Positions 15,317 to 23,837 of a stretch of 49,284 nt of DNA are shown one piece after another. The position numbers and the translations under genes were made by a program. Source of the DNA: JALZIF01 sp964584905. Its GTDB lineage: Bacteria > Gemmatimonadota > Gemmatimonadetes > Gemmatimonadales > Gemmatimonadaceae. The stretch's first letter is position 1. Every line of letters begins with the position of its first letter. The stretch spans positions 1-49,284 of the forward strand of contig CAZPCC010000363.1 of assembly GCA_964584905.1 (NCBI GenBank), given 5' to 3'. A model generated the notes under the pieces. That model searched no databases. It was not told the DNA's origin and worked only from the letters and a program-made list of their open reading frames with translations.

Positions 15317-16255
15317 GTGCGACCCGCCCTGATCATATCGAGTGCAATGCTGGCGCTGGCCGCCTGCGATGATGGAACCGCGCCGCCACCGCCAGTCGAC
15401 GAGGCAATTCGCATCGCGTACGTGGAGTCGGGCCTCCCAACCCTGCAGATCGTGCAGGAAGGAATGACTCCCAGTGCGACGTCGGTGCAGAATGCGACGC
15501 CGTTCGCCGCCATCGACGGTGGACTGGTGCTCGCTCGCCAGGGCGGATTGTCGCTGTATTACCTCGATGGAAGCTCAATTACGGTACCCGCCTCAACGGG
15601 AAGCGGAGTTCCCGGGGGTGCCATCTCGCCCGACGGAACCCGTCTCGCGTATGCGCGGCGCACCAACACTGGCGCCGTCCATCTGCACTTCATCGAGATC
15701 ACGAGCGGCACTCACGATTCTCTTCTCGTATCGGGCCGGCAGGACGTGCCCGCCGCAGTCCAGATCGCGGGGCGAAGGCCGTCCTGGTCGGCAAGCGGGG
15801 ATTCGCTGGCGTTCGTCATGCCGAATCCGATCGGGGTGCAGATCTTTCTGTACGAGGTGACCTCGGGGCGCATAGAGGTCTTTCCCGTCCCGGTGCCGGT
15901 AACGACGTATGTCCAGCCTATCGAGGGGTGGCCGTACTGGCACGCCGATGGCAGCCTGCATTTCGTGGGCTGGCGCACTGAAAACAACGCAGCGACGGAT
16001 ACGCTGCTGGTGGTGCGCGTGTTTCCCCGTGAGCGTACGCGTCACTTCGAAGTCGTGTTCGCCGCACACACAGACTCGCTCACTCTGGAATCTGCCACAT
16101 CCTATTCGTTCTCGCCCGATGGCCGCACGGTGGCACTCACGCTGCGCGCGGACGGTCGCACGGGAATTTTCGTAATGCATCGCGGTGAGCCTTTGTTGAC
16201 GCCGGTGCTTTACGAGGCAGCCCGAACGCCGGGTCAAACGCTGCTCATCCCCTGA
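15317..16255 (+). CDS. Lipoprotein with beta-propeller-like repeats
   Basis: A 312-residue protein from GTG 15317 (GTGAGG at 15306-15311). The N-terminus RPALIISSAMLALAAC is a lipoprotein signal peptide with the lipidated Cys at about residue 17, followed by Pro/Thr-rich sequence. The body contains repeats of the TolB/PD40 (WD40-like) type: GGAISPDGTRLAYARR, RPSWSASGDSLAFV, WPYWHADGSLHFVG and SYSFSPDGRTVALTLRADG. These fold as beta-propeller blades and usually bind proteins or ligands in the periplasm. No specific partner can be named. Its 3' end overlaps the convergent amidohydrolase gene by 22 nt. Confidence 0.85.
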   Translation: MRPALIISSAMLALAACDDGTAPPPPVDEAIRIAYVESGLPTLQIVQEGMTPSATSVQNATPFAAIDGGLVLARQGGLSLYYLDGSSITVPASTGSGVPGGAISPDGTRLAYARRTNTGAVHLHFIEITSGTHDSLLVSGRQDVPAAVQIAGRRPSWSASGDSLAFVMPNPIGVQIFLYEVTSGRIEVFPVPVPVTTYVQPIEGWPYWHADGSLHFVGWRTENNAATDTLLVVRVFPRERTRHFEVVFAAHTDSLTLESATSYSFSPDGRTVALTLRADGRTGIFVMHRGEPLLTPVLYEAARTPGQTLLIP

Positions 16256-17613
16256 TCCCGCTTCCACCCGTGCAGCGCGCTTGCGGTTTCGGTTACGCGG
16301 TCGTCACGCGTCTGGTCATCGGAAAGGATGCGCGAATCGCGTACCAGTTCCGTTCCCTGCACGGTGACGAGCGAAGCGACGGCGTTTCCTAACGACCAGA
16401 CGGCGGCTGCGGCTGGGTCGTGCTCGGCGGCTGGCGCCGCGGCACCGAGCGGAAAGGCGGCCATGTCGGCATCCTTGCCCGGCTCGAGGGAACCGATTCG
16501 CGCCTCGAGTCCCAGCGCACGCGCTCCGCCGAGCGTCGCCAACTCGAGCGCCTGGGCCGCTGGGAGTTCGGAGGCGGACCGCCGCCGGATCCGCAGCGAG
16601 AGCGCGGCAGCGCGCGCCTCCTCGAGCATGTGCATGCGGTTGTTGCTCGCCATCGAGTCGGAGCCCAATCCCACCCGAAGACCGGCGGCGAGAAAGCGAT
16701 CGACCGGTGCGGCCCCGTGACCGAGCTTGGCGTTGGAGATAGGACAGTGCGCGATGGCTGTATCACTGCCGGAAAGCAGCGCGATGTCCGATTCGTCGGC
16801 CATCACGCAGTGAATGGCGAGCGTGTGCCTGCCGAGGATCCCCAGCCGCTCCATCAGCTGGATGGGCGAGCGGCCCCGCGTCTCGACCTTGATTCCGCGA
16901 GCGCGCCATGCTTCGGCGAATGGACCCTTGCCTTCGCGAACGAGAGCATGCTCTTCGGCGCTCTCGGCGATGTGAATGGCGATCGGCAGCTGCTCGCGCT
17001 GCGCATAACGCGCGACACCGGCGTACAGCGCGTCACTTACCGTGTACGGAGCATGCGGCGAGACGCCAACCTGTCTCAGCGAGTCTGCGGTCTCGAGATG
17101 AGCAGCGATCTTGCGAGCCAGCGCCTCGACAGCGGCATCGCACTGCCCTGGCTCGGGTCCGAACACCTCCTGATACATGATCCCGCGCACTCCTGCCTCA
17201 CGCATGGCGGCAATCGAGACGCCGGAATCACATGTGTCGGCGTAGCATGTAATGCCGGCCCGGAGCCCCTCGGCAATGCCCGCGCGCGCCGCATCGAGCA
17301 GTCGATCCTCGGTGAGCACCTCGACTTTCGCTCGCTGCAGAGTGGCCACCCAGTCGCGAAAGGCGAGACCCTCGAGGAACCCGCGCAGAGTGGTCAGCTC
17401 GAGGTGGGTGTGCGCGTTGATCAGACCGGGGAGCAACAGCGCGTCGCCGAGCTCGCAGTCCTCGCCAGGAGGCGCACCGGCCCGCGGACCCACATAGGCG
17501 ATGCGCCCTGCCTGCACGGCGACAGTACCGTCGCGGAACGGCGGCGTGGAAACGGGAACGATCCAGCGGGCGTGATAGCGGCGCACCGGGCCTAACGACT
17601 TCTCGCATCGCAC
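16234..17613 (-). CDS. Amidohydrolase (TRZ/ATZ, MtaD-like deaminase)
   Basis: A 459-residue metal-dependent hydrolase of the amidohydrolase superfamily. Metal ligands are visible: NAHTHLE (His at about 68 and 70), a later His in VSPHAPYT, HIAESAEEH, AIHCVMADESD and the Asp in LGSDSMASNN. This set fits the guanine/SAH/5'-methylthioadenosine deaminase group, which deaminates purine-like rings; the exact substrate is open. ATG 17613 lies inside the upstream PHP gene; GTG 17586, 5 nt after the PHP stop, gives a more usual N-terminus (MRRYHARWIVPVSTPPF) and may be the true start. It is the last gene of the PBP - PHP - amidohydrolase unit. Confidence 0.88.
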   Translation of the reverse strand: MRCEKSLGPVRRYHARWIVPVSTPPFRDGTVAVQAGRIAYVGPRAGAPPGEDCELGDALLLPGLINAHTHLELTTLRGFLEGLAFRDWVATLQRAKVEVLTEDRLLDAARAGIAEGLRAGITCYADTCDSGVSIAAMREAGVRGIMYQEVFGPEPGQCDAAVEALARKIAAHLETADSLRQVGVSPHAPYTVSDALYAGVARYAQREQLPIAIHIAESAEEHALVREGKGPFAEAWRARGIKVETRGRSPIQLMERLGILGRHTLAIHCVMADESDIALLSGSDTAIAHCPISNAKLGHGAAPVDRFLAAGLRVGLGSDSMASNNRMHMLEEARAAALSLRIRRRSASELPAAQALELATLGGARALGLEARIGSLEPGKDADMAAFPLGAAAPAAEHDPAAAAVWSLGNAVASLVTVQGTELVRDSRILSDDQTRDDRVTETASALHGWKRDQGMSSV

Positions 17614-18341
17614 CAGGGATCGAACAGCGCATCATCGGCAATGCCGACGACGCCGGCGAGGGCACGGGGAGAATCGAGCCGGCCGACCTGCTCGGGAGTG
17701 TGGCCATCGGATCCGAGCGAGAAGCGCACACCGTGCGCGTGGGCGCGCCGGACCAATCTCTCGTGAGGCGGATATCTGGCCGAGATCTCGAAGGCAATTC
17801 CGGCCGCGGCAAGGGCCCGGACCGCACGTTCCTCATGCGCCTCCGTCCACAGATCCTCCGGCGGCAGACCGCGCAGCGGCAGGCAGACCAGCGTCGGGTG
17901 CGCCAGTATGTCGACCGGCATCTCGGCGGCGAATCGTTCCAGATTCTCGACGTGAACTGCCATGTAATCGTCAGGCGCGAGGCCATCGGGCAGCGCCCGG
18001 TCCCAGAGACGAAGCACGCCTCCGCCGGGCAGGAAAACACCGTGAAGCGAGCCGATCCGGTGCGTCAGACGATCCAGAAGCTCGGCGGGGAGCTCGCGCC
18101 AGAGCTCGTCGTGCCAGCAGAACTCGGCACCACGAGCGACCGGATGCTGCTCCAGCGCCTCGATGTAGGCATGAGCGGCTTCGACCGACCTGACGCTGTT
18201 AGCCAGACCGTATGAAACGTGATCAGCGATGCCCGGACGAACGCCGAGACCCTGCACCAGCTCGACCAACTCCCCCATTTCCAGCGTTCCATCCGACCAG
18301 GTGGTGTGCGCATGACAGTCAGCCGGCTGCCAGGCGCTCAC
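17592..18341 (-). CDS. PHP-domain phosphoesterase
   Basis: A 249-residue protein of the PHP superfamily. The N-terminal metal motif DCHAHTTWSDGTLEMGEL is intact, followed by IADHVS and the C-terminal LGSDGHTPEQVG; a His in ILAHPT completes the usual ligand set. PHP proteins hydrolyse phosphate esters (histidinol phosphate, nucleotides, DNA ends). The length fits the stand-alone histidinol-phosphatase-like or YcdX-like types; the substrate is unknown. GTG 18341 overlaps the PBP stop by 4 nt (GTGA), so translation is coupled. Confidence 0.85.
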   Translation of the reverse strand: MSAWQPADCHAHTTWSDGTLEMGELVELVQGLGVRPGIADHVSYGLANSVRSVEAAHAYIEALEQHPVARGAEFCWHDELWRELPAELLDRLTHRIGSLHGVFLPGGGVLRLWDRALPDGLAPDDYMAVHVENLERFAAEMPVDILAHPTLVCLPLRGLPPEDLWTEAHEERAVRALAAAGIAFEISARYPPHERLVRRAHAHGVRFSLGSDGHTPEQVGRLDSPRALAGVVGIADDALFDPWCDARSR

Positions 18342-20536
18342 GGAATCTTGAACGGATTCGGGAGGGGGCGCGTGGTGTCCGGCCTGACCCGCGGCCGCGG
18401 GTTGGTTTCCGCACCTGACTCCGGCGGTGCTATGAGGCCGCTGTCAGGAGTGAAGATGGTGAACGGCGAGTGCTCGTCGCATTCACGCATCGGCTGCGTG
18501 CCGTCGATGAAGTACTCGTAGCCCACCACGTCGGTTGGGCAGAACGGGTTGCGCAGCAGACCAGTCGACCGGTCGATCTCCACCGCGACTATCTCCTCAG
18601 GTCTCGCCCAGGCCTGAGGCGTGGCGCGCCGCTGGTAGACTTCCGTCATGAAAGAGGTCCATGCCGGAGCCGCCAGCTGTCCCCCCTGCGCATTCGCCTT
18701 GATCTTTTTCGGCTCATCGAACCCCATCCACACGCCCGATACCAGATCGGGGGTGAACCCGACGAACCAGACGTCGGTGCCATCGTTGGTAGTTCCGGTT
18801 TTTCCGCCAGCAGGGACGCGGAACCCCTGTCCCCACACCGCGCCATACGCGGTGCCGCGGCGCACGACGTCCTGCAGCATGTCCACCATGAGCCACGCTT
18901 CCTGAGGCGCGAGTACGGTGCTCCGCGACGGATTAGCCTGCCAAAGCACCTCCCCGTTCGCATTCTCGACCCGCAGGATGGCGTAGGGCTGCGACCTGAC
19001 GCCTAGCGTGGCGAAGGCGGTGTAGGCCGCCACCAGCTCGATAGGATAAACGTCGGCAGCGCCAAGAGAGATCGATGGGACTGCCGGAATCGGCGTCGTG
19101 AGCCCGAACCGGCGCGCCATGTCGATGACGCTGCCCTCACCCAGTTCCCGCCCCATACGCACCGCGGGAACATTGCGCGACAGGTATAGTGCGCGACGCA
19201 GTGGAATGGGGCCCTCGAACTTCGAATCGTAGTTCTGCGGCGAATACTCGCCGCCCTCCGGTAGCGGTATGGCCAGCGGCGCATCGTCCAGCATGTAGCC
19301 CGCGGAAATGCCATTGCGGATGGCGTCGGAATAGACGATCGGTTTGAAGGTCGATCCCGGCTGCCGCAACGCTTGCGTGGCCCGGTTGAACTTGGAGTCG
19401 CCGAAGTCCCGCCCGCCCACGAGGGCCCGCACGGCGCCGGTTCGGGCGTCGAGGGCGATGAACGCGGCCTGCAGGTAGGGCGAGTTGCTCCCCCCGTTCT
19501 CGTCGCCTAACGCCTCGCGAGCCGTGTAGGTCTCGTAGCTCACATGCGTAAACCGACCGTACTTGCCCGCTTCGATCGCGCGCAGTTGGGCCTCGATCGA
19601 CCGCTCGGCCGCGGACTGCATGTCCATGTCGAGCGTGGTGAAGACCCTGAGTCCGTCGTTGTACAGTCGCGCGCCGAATTGATCGTCCAGGTGCTTGCGT
19701 ACCCATTCGACGAAGTACGGCGCGAACTCTCCCGACTGCTCCCTGCGGGCGAGGCGCAGCGGGTACGCCTTGGCGAGCCGGGCATCTTCGTCGGAGACGG
19801 CACCTTCCCGGCGCATCAGCTCGATGATCGTGTTGCGACGCTGAATGGCGCGATCAGGAAAGCGTCGAGGATCGTACCGCGTCGGCGCCTTGGGGAGCGC
19901 GGCGAGCAGCGCGGACTCCGAAAGGTTCAGGTCTCTTGCCGACTTTCCGAAGTAACGCTGCGCTGCCGTTTCGACGCCGTGAGCACCGTTGCCGAGGTAG
20001 ATCTGATTGAGGTACAACTCGAGGATCTTGTCCTTGGAATATCGCGCCTCGATGTCACGCGAGACCTTCCCTTCCTTGATCTTCCGCGTGAGCGTCTTGT
20101 CGCGCGAGATACGCTCGGGGAAAACATTCCGCGCGAGCTGCATGGTAATGGTGGAGAATCCCTGCGCCCATGAGCCGGCTCTCACGTTGTACATGGCAGC
20201 GCCGACGATCCGGTACCAGTCGATACCTGCGTGATCGTAAAAGCGCTTGTCCTCGGTGATTACGAAAGCATCCCGCAGCGACTTCGGCACGTCGCCGAGC
20301 TTGATCAGCGTGCGGCGCTCCTGGCCCACCTCGGCAATGAACCGACCGTCGATCGCAAAGAGTTTGGACGTCTGCCGCGGACTGAAATCCTCCAGGACGG
20401 CCACGGACGGGCAAGCCCCTTCGCGACACACGAGTGCCCACGAGCCGTACGCCAATCCGCCTCCGAACGCGATGAAAAACACCGCGGTAAAGGCGAGAAT
20501 TCGTTTGGTGCGATCGGAGAACCTCGGGAGACGCAT
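18338..20536 (-). CDS. Class A penicillin-binding protein (PBP1A type)
   Basis: A 732-residue bifunctional peptidoglycan synthase anchored in the inner membrane. The start is ATG 20536 (MRLPRFSDRTKRILAF); an in-frame TTG upstream would translate a heptad array. The single membrane helix is at about 13-31. The glycosyltransferase domain has the catalytic Glu at about 95 (ITEDKRFYDHAGID) and GFSTITMQLARNVF. The transpeptidase motifs are STFK (395-398, nucleophile S395), SRN (453-455) and KTGTT (579-583). All are intact. The protein polymerises lipid II and crosslinks stem peptides. The following PHP and amidohydrolase genes overlap it but have no obvious cell-wall role. Confidence 0.96.
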   Translation of the reverse strand: MRLPRFSDRTKRILAFTAVFFIAFGGGLAYGSWALVCREGACPSVAVLEDFSPRQTSKLFAIDGRFIAEVGQERRTLIKLGDVPKSLRDAFVITEDKRFYDHAGIDWYRIVGAAMYNVRAGSWAQGFSTITMQLARNVFPERISRDKTLTRKIKEGKVSRDIEARYSKDKILELYLNQIYLGNGAHGVETAAQRYFGKSARDLNLSESALLAALPKAPTRYDPRRFPDRAIQRRNTIIELMRREGAVSDEDARLAKAYPLRLARREQSGEFAPYFVEWVRKHLDDQFGARLYNDGLRVFTTLDMDMQSAAERSIEAQLRAIEAGKYGRFTHVSYETYTAREALGDENGGSNSPYLQAAFIALDARTGAVRALVGGRDFGDSKFNRATQALRQPGSTFKPIVYSDAIRNGISAGYMLDDAPLAIPLPEGGEYSPQNYDSKFEGPIPLRRALYLSRNVPAVRMGRELGEGSVIDMARRFGLTTPIPAVPSISLGAADVYPIELVAAYTAFATLGVRSQPYAILRVENANGEVLWQANPSRSTVLAPQEAWLMVDMLQDVVRRGTAYGAVWGQGFRVPAGGKTGTTNDGTDVWFVGFTPDLVSGVWMGFDEPKKIKANAQGGQLAAPAWTSFMTEVYQRRATPQAWARPEEIVAVEIDRSTGLLRNPFCPTDVVGYEYFIDGTQPMRECDEHSPFTIFTPDSGLIAPPESGAETNPRPRVRPDTTRPLPNPFKIP

Positions 20537-20584
20537 GTCGGGGGTTTCGGGGTCGTGGGTCGCGGGCCGCGAGGGTCGCGACTC
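20537..20584. repeat. Degenerate heptad array before PBP start
   Basis: On the plus strand: GGTCGTG, GGTCGCG, GGCCGCG, AGGGTCG-type 7-bp units. The array starts at the base next to the PBP start codon and forms its 5' leader. The rest of the divergent region, 20585-20740, has an AT-richer stretch (about 20605-20640) likely to hold promoters, with no clear boxes. Confidence 0.7.
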
Positions 20585-20740
20585 CAAGGTTTAATGGTGA
20601 GTGTCCGGATTACCTCTATCTCTCTAACCTGCAAGCTCGTAGCCAGCACCGATTCGTTTCTACACCGGCAGCTTACCATCCTTCCGCCTGAGCGCACCGG
20701 GAATATCGTGCGAGCGCCTCCGAACCCCCAGCCCTTGGTT

Positions 20741-20786
20741 CCGGACCCTGGACCCTCGACCCTCGACCCCCGACCCTCGACCCCCG
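20741..20786. repeat. Heptad array (GACCCTC)n before tyrS
   Basis: Clean 7-bp periodicity: GACCCTG, GACCCTC, GACCCTC, GACCCCC, GACCCTC, GACCCCC. It ends directly at the TATCTT element in front of tyrS. Confidence 0.9.
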
Positions 20787-20792
20787 TATCTT
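20787..20792 (+). promoter_or_regulatory. -10 element for leaderless tyrS
   Basis: TATCTT followed by 7 nt and then the tyrS ATG at 20800. This spacing puts the transcription start at or next to the ATG, and there is no ribosome binding site, as in leaderless mRNAs. Confidence 0.5.
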
Positions 20793-20799
20793 CACCCTC

Positions 20800-22113
20800 A
20801 TGACGAATTCGATCGACTTCCTCGATGAGCTCGCCTGGCGCGGCCTGCTTCATCAGCAGACGGAAGGGCTCGCCGACTGGTTGCGGCGACAGCGGGTGAG
20901 TGCGTATTGCGGTTTTGACCCCACGGCGGCCAGTCTGCACGTGGGGAATCTGGTTCCCGTAATGGGGCTGGTGCACTTGCAGCGGGCTGGGCATCGGCCG
21001 ATAGCGCTAGTTGGCGGTGGCACTGGCTTGATCGGAGATCCGAGCGGGAAAAGCTCCGAGCGCCCGCTGTCCTCCACGGAAACGATCGCCGAGAATGCTC
21101 GGGCGCTCCATTCGCAACTGGAGCGGTTTCTCGATTTCTCGGGTCCCCGAGGCGCGCAAATGCTCGACAATGCCGAGTGGCTGACCAAGCTCACGGCTAT
21201 CGAGTTCATGCGCGATGTCGGCAAACATTTCAGTGTGAACGTCATGCTCGGGAAAGAGTCCGTGCGTGGCCGCCTGGAAGAGGGGATCTCGTACACGGAG
21301 TTCTCGTACATGCTGCTCCAGGCGTACGACTTTCTCGAGCTGCACCGGCGGGAAGGCGTGACACTCCAGATCGGTGGGAGTGATCAGTGGGGAAACATCG
21401 TCAGCGGTACGCATCTGATCCGGCGCGTCGCGGGCGGCACTGCCCACGGGGCGACGCTGCCGCTCGTGACGACGTCGGCAGGAATCAAGTTCGGCAAGAC
21501 GGAAGCGGGAGCGGTATGGCTGGACGCGAGCCTTACGAGTCCGTACCGCTTCTACCAGTTCTGGATCAACGCTGACGACCGGGATGCAGGACGATACCTG
21601 CGCTACTTCACGTTGCTTTCGCGCGAGGAAATCGAGCAGCTCGAGGCAGCATTGGCCGAGCATCCCGAGCAGCGTGAGGCGCAGCGGATGCTGGCGCGTG
21701 ACGTGACCGCTCGCGTGCACGGCGCGGAAGCCGCGCAGGTGGCGGAAGCGGTGTCGCAGCTGCTGTTCGGCAAAGGCGATCCCACCGCGCTCTCGTCAGA
21801 GGCCCTCGTGGCATTGGCGGCCGAGGTTCCATTCGCCGAGCTTCTCGCGCCTGACGAAAGAGTGCTCGACACGCTGGAGCTGTTCACCGTCGCGTTTCCA
21901 GCCTCGATTGCATCGAAAGGTGCGGCGCGGCGGCTGCTGGAGCAGGGCGGCCTGTCGGTGAACGGCGTACGTCTGGCCGCGACGGACAAGGTGGTAGGCC
22001 TCGACAGGCTGCTTGCCGGCGAGTATGCGCTGCTGCGGAAGGGCGCGCGGGACTGGGCAGTCGTGAGGGTCGGGGGGGCGGGTGTCAGGGATCAGGGGGT
22101 GCCTGACTCGTGA
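20800..22113 (+). CDS. tyrS: Tyrosyl-tRNA synthetase
   Basis: A 437-residue class I aminoacyl-tRNA synthetase that charges tRNA-Tyr. The HIGH-type signature is HVGN at 47-50, the tyrosine pocket includes YCGFDPTAASLH and IGGSDQWGNI (about 191-200), and the KMSKS-type loop is KFGKT at 230-234. The KFGKT form is the bacterial TyrRS type. A C-terminal S4-like domain ends with SVNGVRLAATDKVVG and YALLRKGARDWAVV. The final residues (GGAGVRDQGVPDS) are encoded by a degenerate heptad array and probably lie outside the conserved fold. No T-box leader is visible. Confidence 0.97.
   Translation: MTNSIDFLDELAWRGLLHQQTEGLADWLRRQRVSAYCGFDPTAASLHVGNLVPVMGLVHLQRAGHRPIALVGGGTGLIGDPSGKSSERPLSSTETIAENARALHSQLERFLDFSGPRGAQMLDNAEWLTKLTAIEFMRDVGKHFSVNVMLGKESVRGRLEEGISYTEFSYMLLQAYDFLELHRREGVTLQIGGSDQWGNIVSGTHLIRRVAGGTAHGATLPLVTTSAGIKFGKTEAGAVWLDASLTSPYRFYQFWINADDRDAGRYLRYFTLLSREEIEQLEAALAEHPEQREAQRMLARDVTARVHGAEAAQVAEAVSQLLFGKGDPTALSSEALVALAAEVPFAELLAPDERVLDTLELFTVAFPASIASKGAARRLLEQGGLSVNGVRLAATDKVVGLDRLLAGEYALLRKGARDWAVVRVGGAGVRDQGVPDS
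22063..22110. repeat. Degenerate heptad array at tyrS 3' end
   Basis: GGGTCGG, GGGGCGG, GTGTCAG, GGATCAG, GGGGTGC units with a 7-bp period. It lies inside the last codons of tyrS, so the repeat is translated. Confidence 0.65.
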
Positions 22114-22150
22114 TCAGAGTGTTGCCGGTGGTCCGTGGCCTCAGTAGGCT

Positions 22151-22171
22151 CGTCGCCCGTCGCCCGTCGCG
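22151..22171. repeat. Heptad array (CGTCGCC)x3
   Basis: CGTCGCC, CGTCGCC, CGTCGCG: three 7-bp units 9 nt before the gamma-glutamyltransferase ATG, with no ribosome binding site between. Confidence 0.8.
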
Positions 22172-22180
22172 CACCCCGCC

Positions 22181-23791
22181 ATGATCCACGTCGATCCCCG
22201 GACGCCTCTGTCCCAGCTGCGCCCCGACGTGATTGGAATGTCCGCCGCGGTGGTATCCGATCATCCGTTGGCGACGGCGGCGGGCAGTGCGGTGCTGGCG
22301 CGCGGCGGAAACGCGGTGGATGCAGCGATCACCATGGCGGCGGTGCTGGCCGTCGTCAGGCCGCACATGTGCGGTGTGGGGGGCGACGCGTTTCTGCTCA
22401 TCCGCGAAGCGGCGTCAGGGGCGGTGCACGCGTTGAATGGCAGCGGCGCCGCCGGCTCGCGGGCATCGGCGAATGCGTTCCGCTCGCGGGGAGTCCGTTC
22501 GTTGCCAACCTACGGGCCGTCCACCGTCACCGTGCCCGGCGCGGTGCGTGCATGGGCCGACGCACTGGAGCGGTTCGGTACGCTGTCGTTTGCCGCGGCC
22601 CTTACGCCGGCGACGGAATATGCGCGCCATGGATTTCCGGTAACTACCCGCCTCATGCTCGATCTGGAGGAGGAGCACGACCGGCTGACCACCGACACCG
22701 GATTGCGTGAGTCGTTTCTCCCTTCCGGTGACGTGCCACACACCGGCGACATTGTCAGGCAGACGGCGTTGGCCGACACGCTGGAGCGACTGGCCGCGGA
22801 CGGTGCAGGTGCGCTGTACGAGGGTGCCCTCGCGGCGGCCATTGTGCGGCATTTGGGTGCCGAGGGACTGCTGACCGAAGGGGATCTGTCGGCGCACCAA
22901 TCGGAGTGGTGCGCTCCGGCTTCCGCACGGTTCGGTGACGCCCTCGTCCTCACCGCACCGCCTAACTCGCAGGGGATCGCGCTGCTGATGCAGCTCGGTA
23001 TCGCCGAGGCGGCCGGCATCCGCGGCATGCTCGCCGACCGCGAGAAGTACCTCTCCACACTCGTCGAGGGGTGCCGGCTCACCCTCGCCGCCCGCGACCG
23101 GCACGTCGGCGATCCACGCCATGCGGCGGTGCCGGTCGCCGAGCTGCTCGACGCAGAGTTTCTGCAGTCGTTGGCGGCACGCATCGGCACCGCTCCCACA
23201 CCCCGTCGCCAGAGCGGAGGACGGGCCGCGTCAGGCGATACGGCGTATCTGTGCGCGGTGGATGCGCAGGGCAACGCCGTCTCGATGATCCAGAGCCTGT
23301 TCCACGCTTTCGGCAGTGGAAGCAGCGTTCCCGGCACCGGTATCGTGCTTCACAACCGCGGATCGGCTTTTTCGCTCGATCCGGACAGTTGCCGGATCCT
23401 TTCGCCGCGGATACGGCCCTATCATACGCTGGCGCCGGCGATGGTGCTCGCGCCTGACAATGCACTGCGGATGGTGCTCGGATCCCCGGGCGGCGACGCG
23501 CAAACGCAGACGCTGACGCAAATCCTGCTCAATCGGCTGCTGCTCGGCATGCCTCCCCAGCGAGCGGTAGAGGCTCCGCGGTGGCGCGTCTACGGTGACA
23601 ACCTGCTCGCCGCCGAGGAGCGGATGCCGGTACGGCTGCGAGCACGAATGCACTCGGCTGGGTTCCGCGTGGTGGTTAGGCCGCGCAGCGGAGAATTCGG
23701 CGGGGCGCAGATGATCGAAGTCGACCGGGCGAGCGGCGCGCGGATAGCGGCAGCGGACGACCGCCGTGAGGCGTACGGGATTGCCTGGTGA
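22181..23791 (+). CDS. Gamma-glutamyltransferase family protein
   Basis: A 536-residue Ntn-hydrolase of the gamma-glutamyltranspeptidase family. Such precursors cleave themselves before a conserved Thr that becomes the nucleophile; here this is T354 in GDTAYLCAVD. Other family marks: HPLATAAGSAVLARGGNAVD (residues 28-47), CGVGGDAF, TYGPSTVTVPGAVRAW, LTAPPNSQGIALL, RGSAFS and VLGSPGGDAQTQTL. No signal peptide is present, so unlike the classic periplasmic enzyme it is probably cytoplasmic, as in the YwrD/acylase-like branch. The substrate may be glutathione or another gamma-glutamyl or acyl amide. It follows tyrS by 67 bp but has no obvious functional link. Confidence 0.93.
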   Translation: MIHVDPRTPLSQLRPDVIGMSAAVVSDHPLATAAGSAVLARGGNAVDAAITMAAVLAVVRPHMCGVGGDAFLLIREAASGAVHALNGSGAAGSRASANAFRSRGVRSLPTYGPSTVTVPGAVRAWADALERFGTLSFAAALTPATEYARHGFPVTTRLMLDLEEEHDRLTTDTGLRESFLPSGDVPHTGDIVRQTALADTLERLAADGAGALYEGALAAAIVRHLGAEGLLTEGDLSAHQSEWCAPASARFGDALVLTAPPNSQGIALLMQLGIAEAAGIRGMLADREKYLSTLVEGCRLTLAARDRHVGDPRHAAVPVAELLDAEFLQSLAARIGTAPTPRRQSGGRAASGDTAYLCAVDAQGNAVSMIQSLFHAFGSGSSVPGTGIVLHNRGSAFSLDPDSCRILSPRIRPYHTLAPAMVLAPDNALRMVLGSPGGDAQTQTLTQILLNRLLLGMPPQRAVEAPRWRVYGDNLLAAEERMPVRLRARMHSAGFRVVVRPRSGEFGGAQMIEVDRASGARIAAADDRREAYGIAW

Positions 23792-23837
23792 TTACCGGGA
23801 AATGAAATGGGAAACGGCAGACGGGAGGTGCGCGCCT

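Noticed and set aside
16420..17595. A 391-codon plus-strand frame opposite the amidohydrolase
   Set aside because: It is a shadow of a gene with all metal-ligand motifs intact.
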